DNA from: DASYTH01 sp035762905
GTDB taxonomy: Bacteria; Actinomycetota; Actinomycetes; Mycobacteriales; Pseudonocardiaceae
DNA length: 64,000 nucleotides
Reading direction: 5' to 3'
Assembly (NCBI RefSeq): GCF_035762905.1
Contig: NZ_DASUCC010000070.1
Coordinates: 142,710 to 206,709, forward strand
The translations under genes and the position numbers were made by a program. Shown piece after piece: positions 44,144-52,939 of the stretch (positions are counted from its first letter, which is position 1; each line of letters starts with the position of its first letter). The notes beneath the pieces were generated by a model, which made no database searches, had not been told where the DNA came from, and saw only the letters and a program-made list of their open reading frames with translations.

Positions 44144-45451
44144 TCAGTCCTCGCGCCGGCGGCGCCGCCGCGGCGGCTCGCTCTGGCTGGCAAGCAGGTC
44201 GGCAACGGAGTGCGAGCCGCTGGTGTGCGAGCCGGTCCGCTCGTTCCTGGTGCGGTTGCCGGGGGCGGCCTCCGGCTTCCAGGCGGCGACCTCCTGCCAG
44301 GCCGGCACGCCCTCTGCGCGACGCCTGCGGCCACCGGGTTCGGGGTCCTCGGGCCGGGCGTGGCGGCGGCGCTGCGGCTCGGGCTCCGGGTTGTCCGGCC
44401 GGTGCCGGCGACCGGTGGGTGCGGCCGGGGCAAACCCGCCGCTGCTGCTCTGCGGGTTCGGGTAGCCCGGCGGCTGCTGCGGGTGGCGCTGGGCCGGTGG
44501 GAACGCGGCTCCGCTGCTTTGCGCGGGCGGGAAGGCGCCGCTGCGCTGGGCGGGCGGGAAGGCGCCACTGGCCTGCGCCGGCGGGAACGCTCCGCTCGCC
44601 TGCGCCGGCGGGAACGCTCCGCTCGCTTGGGCCGGGGGGAAGCCGCCGCTGCTGCGTTGGGCGGGCGGGAAGGAACCGCTGGCCTGGGCCCGGGGATAAC
44701 CGCCGCTGGTCTGCGGCGGGCGGGACCGCGGGTCGCGCTGCTCCCAGGACGGCGTCCAGCCGGGGTCGATCCGGTCCGGGCCGGTGGGGCGCTGCGGCTG
44801 GGGCGGCCTGGCCGCCGGAGCCGGGTCGACTACCCGCAGCGGCGGCGGATCCTGGCGGGGAACCGGTTGGACCGGGCGGGAAGTCGACCGTACGGAGTCG
44901 AACACCTCGGTCATCGGGTCACCCGGCCGCGGCCCGGCGCCGCCGCCGGCGGCGAGTCGCTTGAGCGGCCGCTGCTGCATCTCCTCGGGCAGAGCGCGCA
45001 TCCGGGTGGCCCGCGCCTGTAACGCATATCGCTCGACCAGTACCTCGCCGCCGAGCAGGTTCTCCAACGTCTGCCGGAGCGTGCGTAACTCGTCGCGTAA
45101 CGCCGCCACGTCCTGCCGCGCCTGGTCCTCGACCTGAGTGCGGATCTCCACCTCGAGCCGGGCCTCGTACTCCCGGCGGGCGGCGATCTCCCGCTCCAGC
45201 TCGAGCTCGTACATGGCCTGCAGGTCGGCCGCCCGGTCGTCGCGTTCGCCGGCCCGGCCGCGGTACCTGGCCGCGAGGAACGCGCCGATCAGCGCCGCCC
45301 ACAGTGCCGCGATCACGCCGAACCGCAGCCAGCGCTGGTCGTCGCTGAGCACGAGGACCGCGGCGGCGCCGACGGCAAGAACCAGCCCGCCAGCAAGAAT
45401 CAGGCGGCCCGCCTGAGAGCGGGTCGCCGGCTCGAAGTCCGAGGCTGGCAT
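44144..45451 (-). CDS. Membrane protein with coiled coil and Pro/Gln-rich repeats (DUF6779-like)
   Basis: The product has 435 residues from ATG at 45451. Two transmembrane helices (about residues 14-58) are followed by a charged coiled coil (residues 70-140) and a long low-complexity tail. The tail contains about six copies of SGAFPPAQA and ends in a basic RRRRRR stretch. Function is unknown; it may be a cell-envelope or division-related scaffold. An ATG at 45463 is an alternative start. It is next to DUF3180, as in related genomes. The assignment to DUF6779 is tentative. Confidence 0.72.
   Translation of the reverse strand: MPASDFEPATRSQAGRLILAGGLVLAVGAAAVLVLSDDQRWLRFGVIAALWAALIGAFLAARYRGRAGERDDRAADLQAMYELELEREIAARREYEARLEVEIRTQVEDQARQDVAALRDELRTLRQTLENLLGGEVLVERYALQARATRMRALPEEMQQRPLKRLAAGGGAGPRPGDPMTEVFDSVRSTSRPVQPVPRQDPPPLRVVDPAPAARPPQPQRPTGPDRIDPGWTPSWEQRDPRSRPPQTSGGYPRAQASGSFPPAQRSSGGFPPAQASGAFPPAQASGAFPPAQASGAFPPAQRSGAFPPAQSSGAAFPPAQRHPQQPPGYPNPQSSSGGFAPAAPTGRRHRPDNPEPEPQRRRHARPEDPEPGGRRRRAEGVPAWQEVAAWKPEAAPGNRTRNERTGSHTSGSHSVADLLASQSEPPRRRRRRED
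44485..44685. repeat. 27-bp in-frame repeats in the membrane-protein tail
   Basis: Multiple copies of a unit coding for (A/R/S)SGAFPPAQ lie in the tail-coding region. They preserve the reading frame and are degenerate at their ends. The neighbouring gene also has a tandem repeat, suggesting local slippage. Confidence 0.75.
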
Positions 45452-45497
45452 GCGCCGTACCATACCTGTCCGTTAATAACGTGGATGCCGGACAATC

Positions 45498-45977
45498 TCA
45501 ACCCGCTGGACCGGGTTGCGTATTCGAACGCTGATCATCCTGGTCGTGTGGGGTCCGGCAGCAGTACTCCAGCCACAGCGCGGCGGCGATCAGCACGGCC
45601 GCGCACAGCACTCCCACCACCGCTCCCGGCAGATCGTCGGCCGCCGCCGCCAACTCGTCCTGCCGCGGCGCCACATACCCGAGCACCGCCAGCCACGCGC
45701 CCAGCATGATCGCCCCGAGCACCGACGACGCCTTCGCCAGCGCCACCGCCCGCGCCGCGGTCAGCGGCTGCACCGGCCGCCCGTCCCCCGGGTTCCGGAT
45801 CCGGTTGCGCAAGGAGGATCCCAACGCCGCCTCGACCACCCCCAACACCAGCAGCGGCACCCCGCCCAACGCCGGAAACTTCGGCAGTTCCCCATACGCC
45901 AGCCGCACCACCAGATACACCACCACCGCGGCCACCAGCCCCACCCCGGCCAGATCCCGCGCCCTGGTGAAATGCAT
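45498..45977 (-). CDS. DUF3180 membrane protein
   Basis: The 159-residue protein has four predicted helices with the conserved pattern KASSVLGAIMLGAWLA in the third. It matches the size of M. tuberculosis Rv3605c, which lies just after folK. ATG at 45977 begins the typical MHFTRARDL start. The family is of unknown function and is always near the folate genes in actinobacteria. Here a broken gene separates it from folK. Confidence 0.85.
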   Translation of the reverse strand: MHFTRARDLAGVGLVAAVVVYLVVRLAYGELPKFPALGGVPLLVLGVVEAALGSSLRNRIRNPGDGRPVQPLTAARAVALAKASSVLGAIMLGAWLAVLGYVAPRQDELAAAADDLPGAVVGVLCAAVLIAAALWLEYCCRTPHDQDDQRSNTQPGPAG

Positions 45978-46066
45978 GCCGCCCACGGTACCCACCCAAC
46001 CCCGATCACCCCGACAGCCGCGCTCGATCACACCGTGTCTGTCCACTGTGTACCTGGCCGGGCCGC

Positions 46067-46731
46067 TCAGAACCGGGGATCGACCGAACCGGCGAACACC
46101 CCGGAGCGCCGCGCCAACACCTCCCGCACCCGGTCATGGCCCCTGATGAAACGCCACGGCCTCCGGGGAGATGTAGCCGACGATGCGCAGAATCTTGTCG
46201 TAGTCGGCAAGATGATGCCGGCGGTGAATGGGTTCGAGATGAGAGATGCGGTTCCGCAACAGCCGGACCGTCTCCAACTCCTCGTGTAGCGCCGCCCGTC
46301 CGCCGGTGTACCGCGGAAACGCCAGGCGCAGCGCCGGCCGCCAGAGCCGGGTCTCATAGTTGAGACCTCGGCCGAGCAGCGCGACCCAGAAGCCGAGGTT
46401 GAGTTCGGCGACGACCCGATCGGCCGTCACCTCCTTCCGCCTCCGGTCGATCTTCGCGGTGGCTTCGGCGATGCTCTGCATGGCAATCGAGTGGAGGGTC
46501 AGACCGCGACGGGCCCACCAGTCCTCCCGACCGAAGCATGCGGTCAGCGCACGGTGCACGGCGTTCCGAAGGACGACCTCCAGGCAATGCAGTGGACCAG
46601 CGAACGCTGCCGACACCGCGACGTTCCAGGCGTACAGCCGGAACGCGACGCGCGTTGAGGTAAGGCTCCATCCGGCCCGGCGAAAAGTCCCGCAACAGGG
46701 CATGGACCTGCTGGTTCGGGTTTTCTCTCAT
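46067..46731 (-). pseudogene. Abi-like (Abi_2 family) gene with two frameshifts
   Basis: Similarity to Abi-like abortive-infection proteins continues through three frames. The N-terminus (MRENPNQQVHALLRDF, from ATG at 46731) is in one frame up to about 46655. Then VAFRLYAWNVAVSAAF and LRNRISHLEPI lie in a second frame down to 46134. Finally FIRGHDRVREVLARR continues in a third frame to 46067. Both changes are of +1 type. Base composition is less GC-biased than in neighbouring genes. A decayed defence gene is the simplest reading; assembly errors cannot be excluded. Confidence 0.7.
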
Positions 46732-46881
46732 CGAGCCCGTGCCCTTCTCGGGTGGTAACCTGCGATTTGTACGCCCCGTGTCAGCCTCTGCTTTTCTGCA
46801 TGCTGCCCGGGGCACGGCTTTGTCGCCCATTCGCCACTCCGCGCGGCTCGAATCGACCACCTGATCGGATGAGGACGCCCG

Positions 46882-47367
46882 TCAGTGCAGGGTGAGGTCG
46901 TCGCAGCGGTGGATGCCGGTGGTGTCGAGGGTGGCGAGGAGGTCGCGCAGGGGGCCGTGGCCGGGGAGGGTGGCGGTGGGGTCGATTTCCAGCCAGGGAA
47001 GGAGAACGGTGGCGCGGTGGGGGGTGCCGGGGTGGGGGAGCAGCAGGTCGGGATGGTCGCTGGTGACGCCGTCGACGGTGACGATGTCCACGTCGAGCGT
47101 GCGCGGGCCCCAGTGCTGGGTGCGGACCCGGCCGGCGCGGCGTTCGAGGTCCTGGGCGCGGTGCAGCCAGGCCCAGGCGTCGGCCTCGGGGTCGTCGACC
47201 AGGAGCACGGCGTTGAGGAAGTCGGGTTGGTCGGTGACGCCCCAGGGCGCGGTCTCGTAGACGCTGGAGGCGGCCACCAGGTTGGGGGCCAGGCCGGCGG
47301 TGGCGATGCGGAGGTTGGCCAGCCGGTCGCCCAGGTTGGAGCCGATGGACAGGACCGCCCGGGTCAA
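46882..47367 (-). CDS. folK: Hydroxymethyl-dihydropterin pyrophosphokinase
   Basis: FolK activates 6-hydroxymethyl-dihydropterin for sulfa-sensitive condensation. The 161-residue product has LSIGSNLGDR, the SSVYETAPWG loop and RTLDVDI. It is last in the folE-folP-folB-folK string as transcribed, overlapping folB by 4 bp. Confidence 0.95.
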   Translation of the reverse strand: MTRAVLSIGSNLGDRLANLRIATAGLAPNLVAASSVYETAPWGVTDQPDFLNAVLLVDDPEADAWAWLHRAQDLERRAGRVRTQHWGPRTLDVDIVTVDGVTSDHPDLLLPHPGTPHRATVLLPWLEIDPTATLPGHGPLRDLLATLDTTGIHRCDDLTLH

Positions 47368-47738
47368 CGGCGGCCGCCTCGGCGGGAGCGGCGAACGGTG
47401 ACGGCGACGTCGGCGAAGGTGAGCGGGATCGGGGCGGTGGGTTTGTGAATGGTCACCTCGACGGCATGCATGCGCTCGTCGGCCATCAGTTCCTCGGCGA
47501 CCGAGGTGGCCACCGCCTCGATCAGGTTTCGCGGCGGGCCGCCGACGATCTCCGCGACCCGCACGGCGAGCGCGCCGTAGTCGAGGGTGTCGGCAAGATC
47601 ATCGGTGCGCGCCGCCGTGTGCAGATCCAGCCACGCGGTCACGTCCACGAAGAAGTCCTGACCGTCGCGGCGTTCGTGCTCGAACACCCCGTGGTTGGCG
47701 CGCACCCGCAGCCCGGTCAGCACGATCCGGTCGGTCAT
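47364..47738 (-). CDS. folB: Dihydroneopterin aldolase
   Basis: FolB cleaves dihydroneopterin to hydroxymethyl-dihydropterin. The 124-residue protein has the GVFEHERRDGQDFFVDV substrate segment, the catalytic Lys in TIHKPTAPIP, and LIEAVATSVAEEL. ATG at 47738 overlaps the folP 3' end by 4 bp. Confidence 0.95.
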   Translation of the reverse strand: MTDRIVLTGLRVRANHGVFEHERRDGQDFFVDVTAWLDLHTAARTDDLADTLDYGALAVRVAEIVGGPPRNLIEAVATSVAEELMADERMHAVEVTIHKPTAPIPLTFADVAVTVRRSRRGGRR

Positions 47739-48577
47739 CGACTCGCCTCCGCCCGCACCGCCGCGGCCACCGCGACCGCGTCCAGCGTCCGGTCCACGTC
47801 GTGCACCCGCACCCCCCACACGCCGGCCGCGGCGACCAGGGCGGCCACCGCGACGCTGGCCTCCTCCCGGCCGTCCGCCGGCCGCGGGACACCGTCCGGA
47901 CCGGCGAGCAGGGCACCGAGGAACCGCTTGCGGGACGCGCCGATCAGCACCGGGAAACCCAACCCCAGCAACACATCCAGCCGGCGCAGCAGGGCCCAGT
48001 TGTGCTCGGCGTGCTTCGCGAAGCCCAGCCCGGGATCGACCACGATCGCGGTCGGGTCGACCCCGCCGGCCAGCGCCGCGTCCACCCGCCGGCACAGCTC
48101 CTCGCGCACCTCGGCGACCACGTCGGTGTACCGGGCCAGCGTGTCCATGTCGCGGCTGTGCCCGCGCCAGTGCATCAGGATCCATGGCACGCCGGACCCC
48201 GCCGCCACCGAGACCATGTCCGGGTCGGCCAGCCCGCCGGACACGTCGTTGATCACGCCCGCACCGGCGGCCAGCGCCGCGTCGGCCACTTGGGCGCGGG
48301 TGGTGTCCACGCTGACCAGCGCGCCCGCCGTGGCCAACGCCGAGATCACCGGCACCACGCGGGCGATCTCGGTCTCGGCGTCCACTCTGGACGCTCCCGG
48401 CCGGGTGGACTCGCCGCCGACGTCGATCAGGTCGGCCCCCCGGCGCCACATCGCCAGGCCGTGCGCCACCGCGTCGTCCCGGTCCAGGTAGCGGCCGCCG
48501 TCCGAGAACGAGTCCGGTGTGACGTTCACCACGCCCATCACCGCGCAGCGCCCCGGGTTGGGCAGCCGCACCGTCAC
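47735..48577 (-). CDS. folP: Dihydropteroate synthase
   Basis: FolP joins pterin and p-aminobenzoate and is the sulfonamide target. The 280-residue TIM barrel has the MGVVNVTPDSFSDGG loop, DVGGESTRPGA, INDVSGG and GASRKRFLG. GTG at 48577 overlaps the folE stop by 4 bp (GTGA). The sequence fits functional FolP1 and not the divergent FolP2 of mycobacteria, judged from intact pterin-site loops. Confidence 0.95.
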   Translation of the reverse strand: MTVRLPNPGRCAVMGVVNVTPDSFSDGGRYLDRDDAVAHGLAMWRRGADLIDVGGESTRPGASRVDAETEIARVVPVISALATAGALVSVDTTRAQVADAALAAGAGVINDVSGGLADPDMVSVAAGSGVPWILMHWRGHSRDMDTLARYTDVVAEVREELCRRVDAALAGGVDPTAIVVDPGLGFAKHAEHNWALLRRLDVLLGLGFPVLIGASRKRFLGALLAGPDGVPRPADGREEASVAVAALVAAAGVWGVRVHDVDRTLDAVAVAAAVRAEASR

Positions 48578-49176
48578 CGGCTGCGCCCGTTGATCAGGTC
48601 CAGCGCCTCGGACCGGGACGACGCCGAGGTCTTCAACACGCCGCGCACCGCCGACGTGGTGGTCCGCGCCCCGGGCTTGCGGATGCCGCGCATCGCCATG
48701 CACAGGTGCTCGGCCTCGATCACCACGATCGCGCCGCGCGGCTCCAGCTTGCGCATCAGCGCGTCGGCCACCTGCGAGGTGAGCCGCTCCTGCACCTGCG
48801 GCCGCTTGGCGTACATGTCGACCAGCCGGGCCAGCTTGGACAGGCCGGTGACCCGGCCGGCCTCGCTCGGGATGTAGCCGACGTGCGCCATGCCGTACAT
48901 GGGCACCAGGTGGTGCTCGCAGACCGAGAACATCGGGATGTCGGTGACCAGGATGAGCTCGTCGTGGCTCTCCTCGAAGGTCTTGTCCAGCACCGAGTCC
49001 GGGTCGGTGTACAGGCCGGCGAACATCTCCCGGTAGGCGCGCGCCACCCGGGCCGGGGTCTCCCGAAGGCCGTCCCGGTCCGGGTCCTCACCGCAGGCCA
49101 GCAGCAGCTCGCGGACCGCCTTCTCGGCCCGGTCCTGGTCGAACCCGGGCAGTTCGAGGGGCACAGCGGCACTCAC
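48574..49176 (-). CDS. folE: GTP cyclohydrolase I
   Basis: FolE converts GTP to dihydroneopterin triphosphate. The 200-residue protein has the zinc-binding CEHHLVP motif and the QVQERLTSQVADAL and CMAMRGI segments with the third zinc Cys. GTG at 49176 has a GGAGGT ribosome binding site. It opens the folE-P-B-K operon, 25 bp after ftsH. Confidence 0.96.
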   Translation of the reverse strand: MSAAVPLELPGFDQDRAEKAVRELLLACGEDPDRDGLRETPARVARAYREMFAGLYTDPDSVLDKTFEESHDELILVTDIPMFSVCEHHLVPMYGMAHVGYIPSEAGRVTGLSKLARLVDMYAKRPQVQERLTSQVADALMRKLEPRGAIVVIEAEHLCMAMRGIRKPGARTTTSAVRGVLKTSASSRSEALDLINGRSR

Positions 49177-49201
49177 GGGTACCTCCGACGGATGGGGTGG
49201 C

Positions 49202-51547
49202 TCAGCGGCCACTATCCCATTCGGACCCGCGGTCACGCCGCTCCCGGTCTTCCTCGGACGGCGCCGCGTCGGACACGTTCGGCGTGCCCGGCTGCGGCCA
49301 GTCCTGCCGGTGCGGGTAGCCGGACGGCGTGGTCGCCGGCGTCCAGCCGGGCGGCGCCCCGTAGTTCGGCGGACCGGCAACCCGGCCGTGCCGCTCGGTG
49401 TGCCGCTCGGTGCCGGGCGGCGGCGGGTACAGCGGCGGGCCGCCGTACGGACGCGGCGGCGGCGCCGGTTGCGGCAGGCCGTTCGGGCCGGCACCATTGC
49501 CGCCGGCCGGCTCCGGGCTGGTGCGCGGCGGACCGCCGGGCAGCTCGCCGGCACCGGGCGCGGTGGACACCGGCGTCGGCGCCGGCTCCTCGAGCACCGG
49601 CGGCCACGGCTCGCCGCGCTCCTTGGCCAGCTCGCCCGGGGTCTTGATCGGCGGCTTGTCCGACGGCGTGCGGCCGCCGAACTCGTTGAACGCCGTGATC
49701 CGGGGGCGCTTCTCCACGTTGGAGAAGATCCGCTCGAGATCCTTGCGCTGCAGGGTCTCCTTCTGGAGCAGCTCGCGCACCAGGTCGTCGAGCACGTCCC
49801 GGTAGGTGTTGAGCACGTCCCAGGCCTCGGTGTGCGCGGCCTCGATCAGCGCGCGCACCTCCTCGTCGATCTCGTGCGCCACCTCGAGCGAGTAGTCCAC
49901 CGCGTGGCCCATCGACCGGCCGAGGAATGGATCGCCGTGCTCCTGGCCGTACTTCACGGCACCGAGCCGGGCGCTCATGCCGTACTCGGTCACCATCGCC
50001 TTGGCGATCTTGGTGGCCTGGTCGATGTCACCGGACGCACCGGTGGTCGGCTCGTGGAAGACCAGTTCCTCGGCCGAGCGACCGCCGAGGGCGAACACCA
50101 GCCGGGCGATCATCTCCGAGCGGGTGAGCATCTGCTTGTCGTCCTCGGGCACGACCAGCGCGTGCCCGCCGGTGCGCCCGCGGGGCAGGATGGTCAGCTT
50201 GTAGACCGGCTCCAGGTCGGGCATCGCCCACGCGGCGAGCGCGTGCCCGCCCTCGTGGTAAGCGGTGATCTTCCGTTCCTTCTCGGAGATGATCCGGCTC
50301 TTGCGGGCCGGTCCGCCGACCACCCGGTCGACCGACTCCTCGAGCGCGGCCCCGTTGATCAGCGTTCCGTTCTGCCGTGCGGTGAGCAGCGCCGCCTCGT
50401 TGATCACGTTGGCCAGGTCGGCGCCGGACATGCCCACGGTGCGCTTGGCCAGCGAGTGCATGTCGACGTCCGGTGCGAACGGCTTGCCCTTGGAGTGCAC
50501 CTCGAGGATCTTCTTGCGGCCCATCAGGTCCGGTGCGGACACCGGGATCTGCCGGTCGAACCGGCCGGGGCGGAGCAGCGCCGGGTCCAGGATGTCCGGC
50601 CGGTTGGTGGCCGCGATCAGGATGATCCCGCCGCGGGCGTCGAACCCGTCCATCTCGACCAGCAGCTGGTTGAGGGTCTGCTCGCGCTCGTCGTGGCCGC
50701 CGCCGAGGCCGGCGCCGCGCTGGCGGCCGACCGCGTCGATCTCGTCGACGAAGATGATGCACGGCGCGTTCTGCTTGGCCTGCTCGAACAGGTCGCGCAC
50801 CCGGGAGGCGCCGACACCGACGAACATCTCGACGAAGTCCGAGCCGGAGATCGAGTAGAACGGCACGCCGGCCTCGCCGGCCACCGCGCGGGCCAGCAGC
50901 GTCTTGCCGGTGCCCGGCGGGCCATAGAGCAGCACGCCCTTCGGGATGTTCGCGCCGAGCGCCTGGTAGCGGGCCGGATTCTGCAGGAAGTCCTTGATCT
51001 CGTAGAGCTCCTCGACCGCCTCGTCGGCGCCGGCCACGTCCGAGAACGTGGTCTTGGGCATGTCCTTGGGCAGCTGTTTGGCCCTGGACTTGCCGAAGTT
51101 GAGCACCCGGTTACCGCCGCCCTGGACGTTGTTCATCATCCACATGAGCAGGATGAGCAGCAGGCCGAGCGGGATGATGAAGATCAGGATCTGGGTGAGG
51201 AACGACTCCTGGGTCACCGTGGTCTTGAACTCGGTGTTGCCGTTGCGCAGCAGCGAGTCGTAGATCTGGTTGGTGACCTCACCCCCACCCGGGTACTGGG
51301 TGAGGATCTGCTTGGTCTGTTGACCGTCCTGGTCGATCGAGTTGCGCAGGATCAGCTTGAGTCGCTGTTCCTTGTCCTCCAACTCGGCTCGCTCGACGTT
51401 GCCCGAGTTGATCTGGGCCATCGCCTTGGAGGTCGGAACTTCCGTGTACCCGCGGGTGTCGTCGAACAGCGTGCTGATACCGAAGTAGAGCAGCAGCACT
51501 ACCAAGATCCACAACAGCGGGTTGCGAAGCAGGCGCTTGCGGTCCAT
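49202..51547 (-). CDS. ftsH: ATP-dependent zinc metalloprotease FtsH
   Basis: FtsH degrades damaged membrane proteins. The 781-residue protein has two N-terminal helices (about residues 10-27 and 117-139) with an outside loop, an AAA domain with Walker A GPPGTGKT at 209-216 and Walker B IIFVDEID, and a peptidase domain with HEGGH at 431-435 and third ligand near D507. A Pro/Gly-rich tail of about 140 residues is longer than in E. coli and is typical of actinobacteria. The upstream 189-bp gap (51548-51736) shows no gene. Confidence 0.96.
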   Translation of the reverse strand: MDRKRLLRNPLLWILVVLLLYFGISTLFDDTRGYTEVPTSKAMAQINSGNVERAELEDKEQRLKLILRNSIDQDGQQTKQILTQYPGGGEVTNQIYDSLLRNGNTEFKTTVTQESFLTQILIFIIPLGLLLILLMWMMNNVQGGGNRVLNFGKSRAKQLPKDMPKTTFSDVAGADEAVEELYEIKDFLQNPARYQALGANIPKGVLLYGPPGTGKTLLARAVAGEAGVPFYSISGSDFVEMFVGVGASRVRDLFEQAKQNAPCIIFVDEIDAVGRQRGAGLGGGHDEREQTLNQLLVEMDGFDARGGIILIAATNRPDILDPALLRPGRFDRQIPVSAPDLMGRKKILEVHSKGKPFAPDVDMHSLAKRTVGMSGADLANVINEAALLTARQNGTLINGAALEESVDRVVGGPARKSRIISEKERKITAYHEGGHALAAWAMPDLEPVYKLTILPRGRTGGHALVVPEDDKQMLTRSEMIARLVFALGGRSAEELVFHEPTTGASGDIDQATKIAKAMVTEYGMSARLGAVKYGQEHGDPFLGRSMGHAVDYSLEVAHEIDEEVRALIEAAHTEAWDVLNTYRDVLDDLVRELLQKETLQRKDLERIFSNVEKRPRITAFNEFGGRTPSDKPPIKTPGELAKERGEPWPPVLEEPAPTPVSTAPGAGELPGGPPRTSPEPAGGNGAGPNGLPQPAPPPRPYGGPPLYPPPPGTERHTERHGRVAGPPNYGAPPGWTPATTPSGYPHRQDWPQPGTPNVSDAAPSEEDRERRDRGSEWDSGR

Positions 51548-51736
51548 TCACTTATGGCCGCGGGGGCGGCCCGACCCTCCCTGACGTGCATGTGGGGCAT
51601 TGACGGCCCATCACCCGGCCGGACGGCACGAACCGGATCACAACCAGCCTACCGCCCGCTAGGGCACCCTTACCTCACGAAGTGGGCGCAGCGTGCAACT
51701 CGGTCAACGGTCCGCACGGGCGGTAGGTTCCCTGGC

Positions 51737-52381
51737 CTACCGGCCACCGTCCGTGACGCCCGTCATCATCTCAGAGATGCGCTTGCGCAGCGCTGGCGCG
51801 TCGGCCGGTGCCACGGTGGTCCAGCCCTTGGTGGCCTGCCCGAGGTAGCGGCCGGTGTCGTCGTCGAACCAGGCCAGCACCGGTGAGCGGCGGCGCACCC
51901 CGGCCCGGCCGCGCCCGTTGGCGGCGAACTGCCCGCCGCGCAGCCCGCGCTGGGCGCCGAGCGGACCGAACTCCGCCGAGGGCACCGACACCGACCGCCG
52001 GCTGCCCCGGGGCGCCGCCGGCAGCAGCTCGACGATCGTCCAGACCAGCCCGGTCGGCTCGATCGGCCGCAGCGTGAGGCCGCCGGCGTCCTGCACGGCC
52101 AGCACCGCGGCCCGCCCGCGCGCGGCGACCAGCGCGCGCACCGGCTCGGCGCCGGACTCCGGCACGAACACCGCGTCGATGCTGACCTCGGCGCCGGCCA
52201 GCACCCCGAGCCAGTCCGGCACCCGCGGGTCCACCGGGCGGGCGTGCACCGCCCGGCGCAGCTCCGCGCGCTCGTCGTCGGTGTCCCCGTGGGAGCTGAT
52301 CCGCAACGGGTAGGGCGGCTCCCCCACCTGCCGCGCCTCCCACAGGAAGTCCAGCTCCAGCGGGTCGAGCCGGGCGGTCAG
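51737..52381 (-). CDS. Orphan EspG-like type VII secretion chaperone-family protein
   Basis: The product would have 214 residues and starts LTARLDPLELDFLWEA, the hallmark N-terminus of EspG proteins. YPLRISSHG and VRALVAARGRAAVLAVQD follow, then a C-terminal helical end. EspG proteins bind PE/PPE-type substrates of ESX secretion. No ESX core genes are present nearby. No ATG or GTG lies at the family start; CTG at 52381 does, overlapping the hpt stop codon (CTGA). GTG at 52327 would remove the conserved start. Family assignment is good, the start codon is unusual. Confidence 0.72.
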   Translation of the reverse strand: MTARLDPLELDFLWEARQVGEPPYPLRISSHGDTDDERAELRRAVHARPVDPRVPDWLGVLAGAEVSIDAVFVPESGAEPVRALVAARGRAAVLAVQDAGGLTLRPIEPTGLVWTIVELLPAAPRGSRRSVSVPSAEFGPLGAQRGLRGGQFAANGRGRAGVRRRSPVLAWFDDDTGRYLGQATKGWTTVAPADAPALRKRISEMMTGVTDGGR

Positions 52382-52932
52382 GGCGAGTACACCTTCGGCT
52401 CGAGGGTGCCGATGTAGGGCAGGTCCCGGTACCGCTCGGCGTAGTCGAGGCCGTAGCCGACCACGAACTCGTTGGGGATCTCGAAGCCGACGTAGCGCAC
52501 CGGCACGTCGATCTTGACCGCGTCCGGCTTCCGGAGCAGCGCGCACACCTCGAGCGAGGCGGGGTTACGCGAGGCCAGGTTCTTCAGCAGCCAGGACAGG
52601 GTCAGCCCGGAGTCGATGATGTCCTCGACGATCAGCACGTTGCGGCCCTCGATGTCCCGGTCGAGGTCCTTGAGGATGCGCACCACACCGGAGGACGAGG
52701 TGGCCGAGCCGTACGAGCTGACCGCCATGAAATCCAGCTGCACCGGCACGGTCAGCGCCCTGGCCAGGTCGGTCATGAACATGACCGCACCCTTGAGCAC
52801 GCCGATCAGCACCAGATCCGCGCGGTCGCCCTGCTCCGGATAGTCCGCCGACACCTTGACGGCCAGCTCGGCGATCTTCTCGTTGATCTGGTCCTCGGTG
52901 ATCAGCACGGAGGCGATATCGCCGTCGTACAC
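52378..52932 (-). CDS. hpt: Hypoxanthine phosphoribosyltransferase
   Basis: Hpt salvages hypoxanthine and guanine using PRPP. The 184-residue protein has the PRPP loop LIVEDIIDSGLT, the SSYG loop and VGYGLDY near the C-terminus. GTG start at 52932. The 3' end is coupled to the EspG-like gene, and tilS lies 7 bp upstream of its start. Confidence 0.95.
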   Translation of the reverse strand: MYDGDIASVLITEDQINEKIAELAVKVSADYPEQGDRADLVLIGVLKGAVMFMTDLARALTVPVQLDFMAVSSYGSATSSSGVVRILKDLDRDIEGRNVLIVEDIIDSGLTLSWLLKNLASRNPASLEVCALLRKPDAVKIDVPVRYVGFEIPNEFVVGYGLDYAERYRDLPYIGTLEPKVYSP

Positions 52933-52939
52933 GGTTCCC

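Noticed and set aside
46732..46881. tRNA gene near folK, because of a TGGTAAC-like stretch
   Set aside because: No cloverleaf could be drawn; acceptor and anticodon arms do not pair. No tRNA was recognised anywhere in the window.
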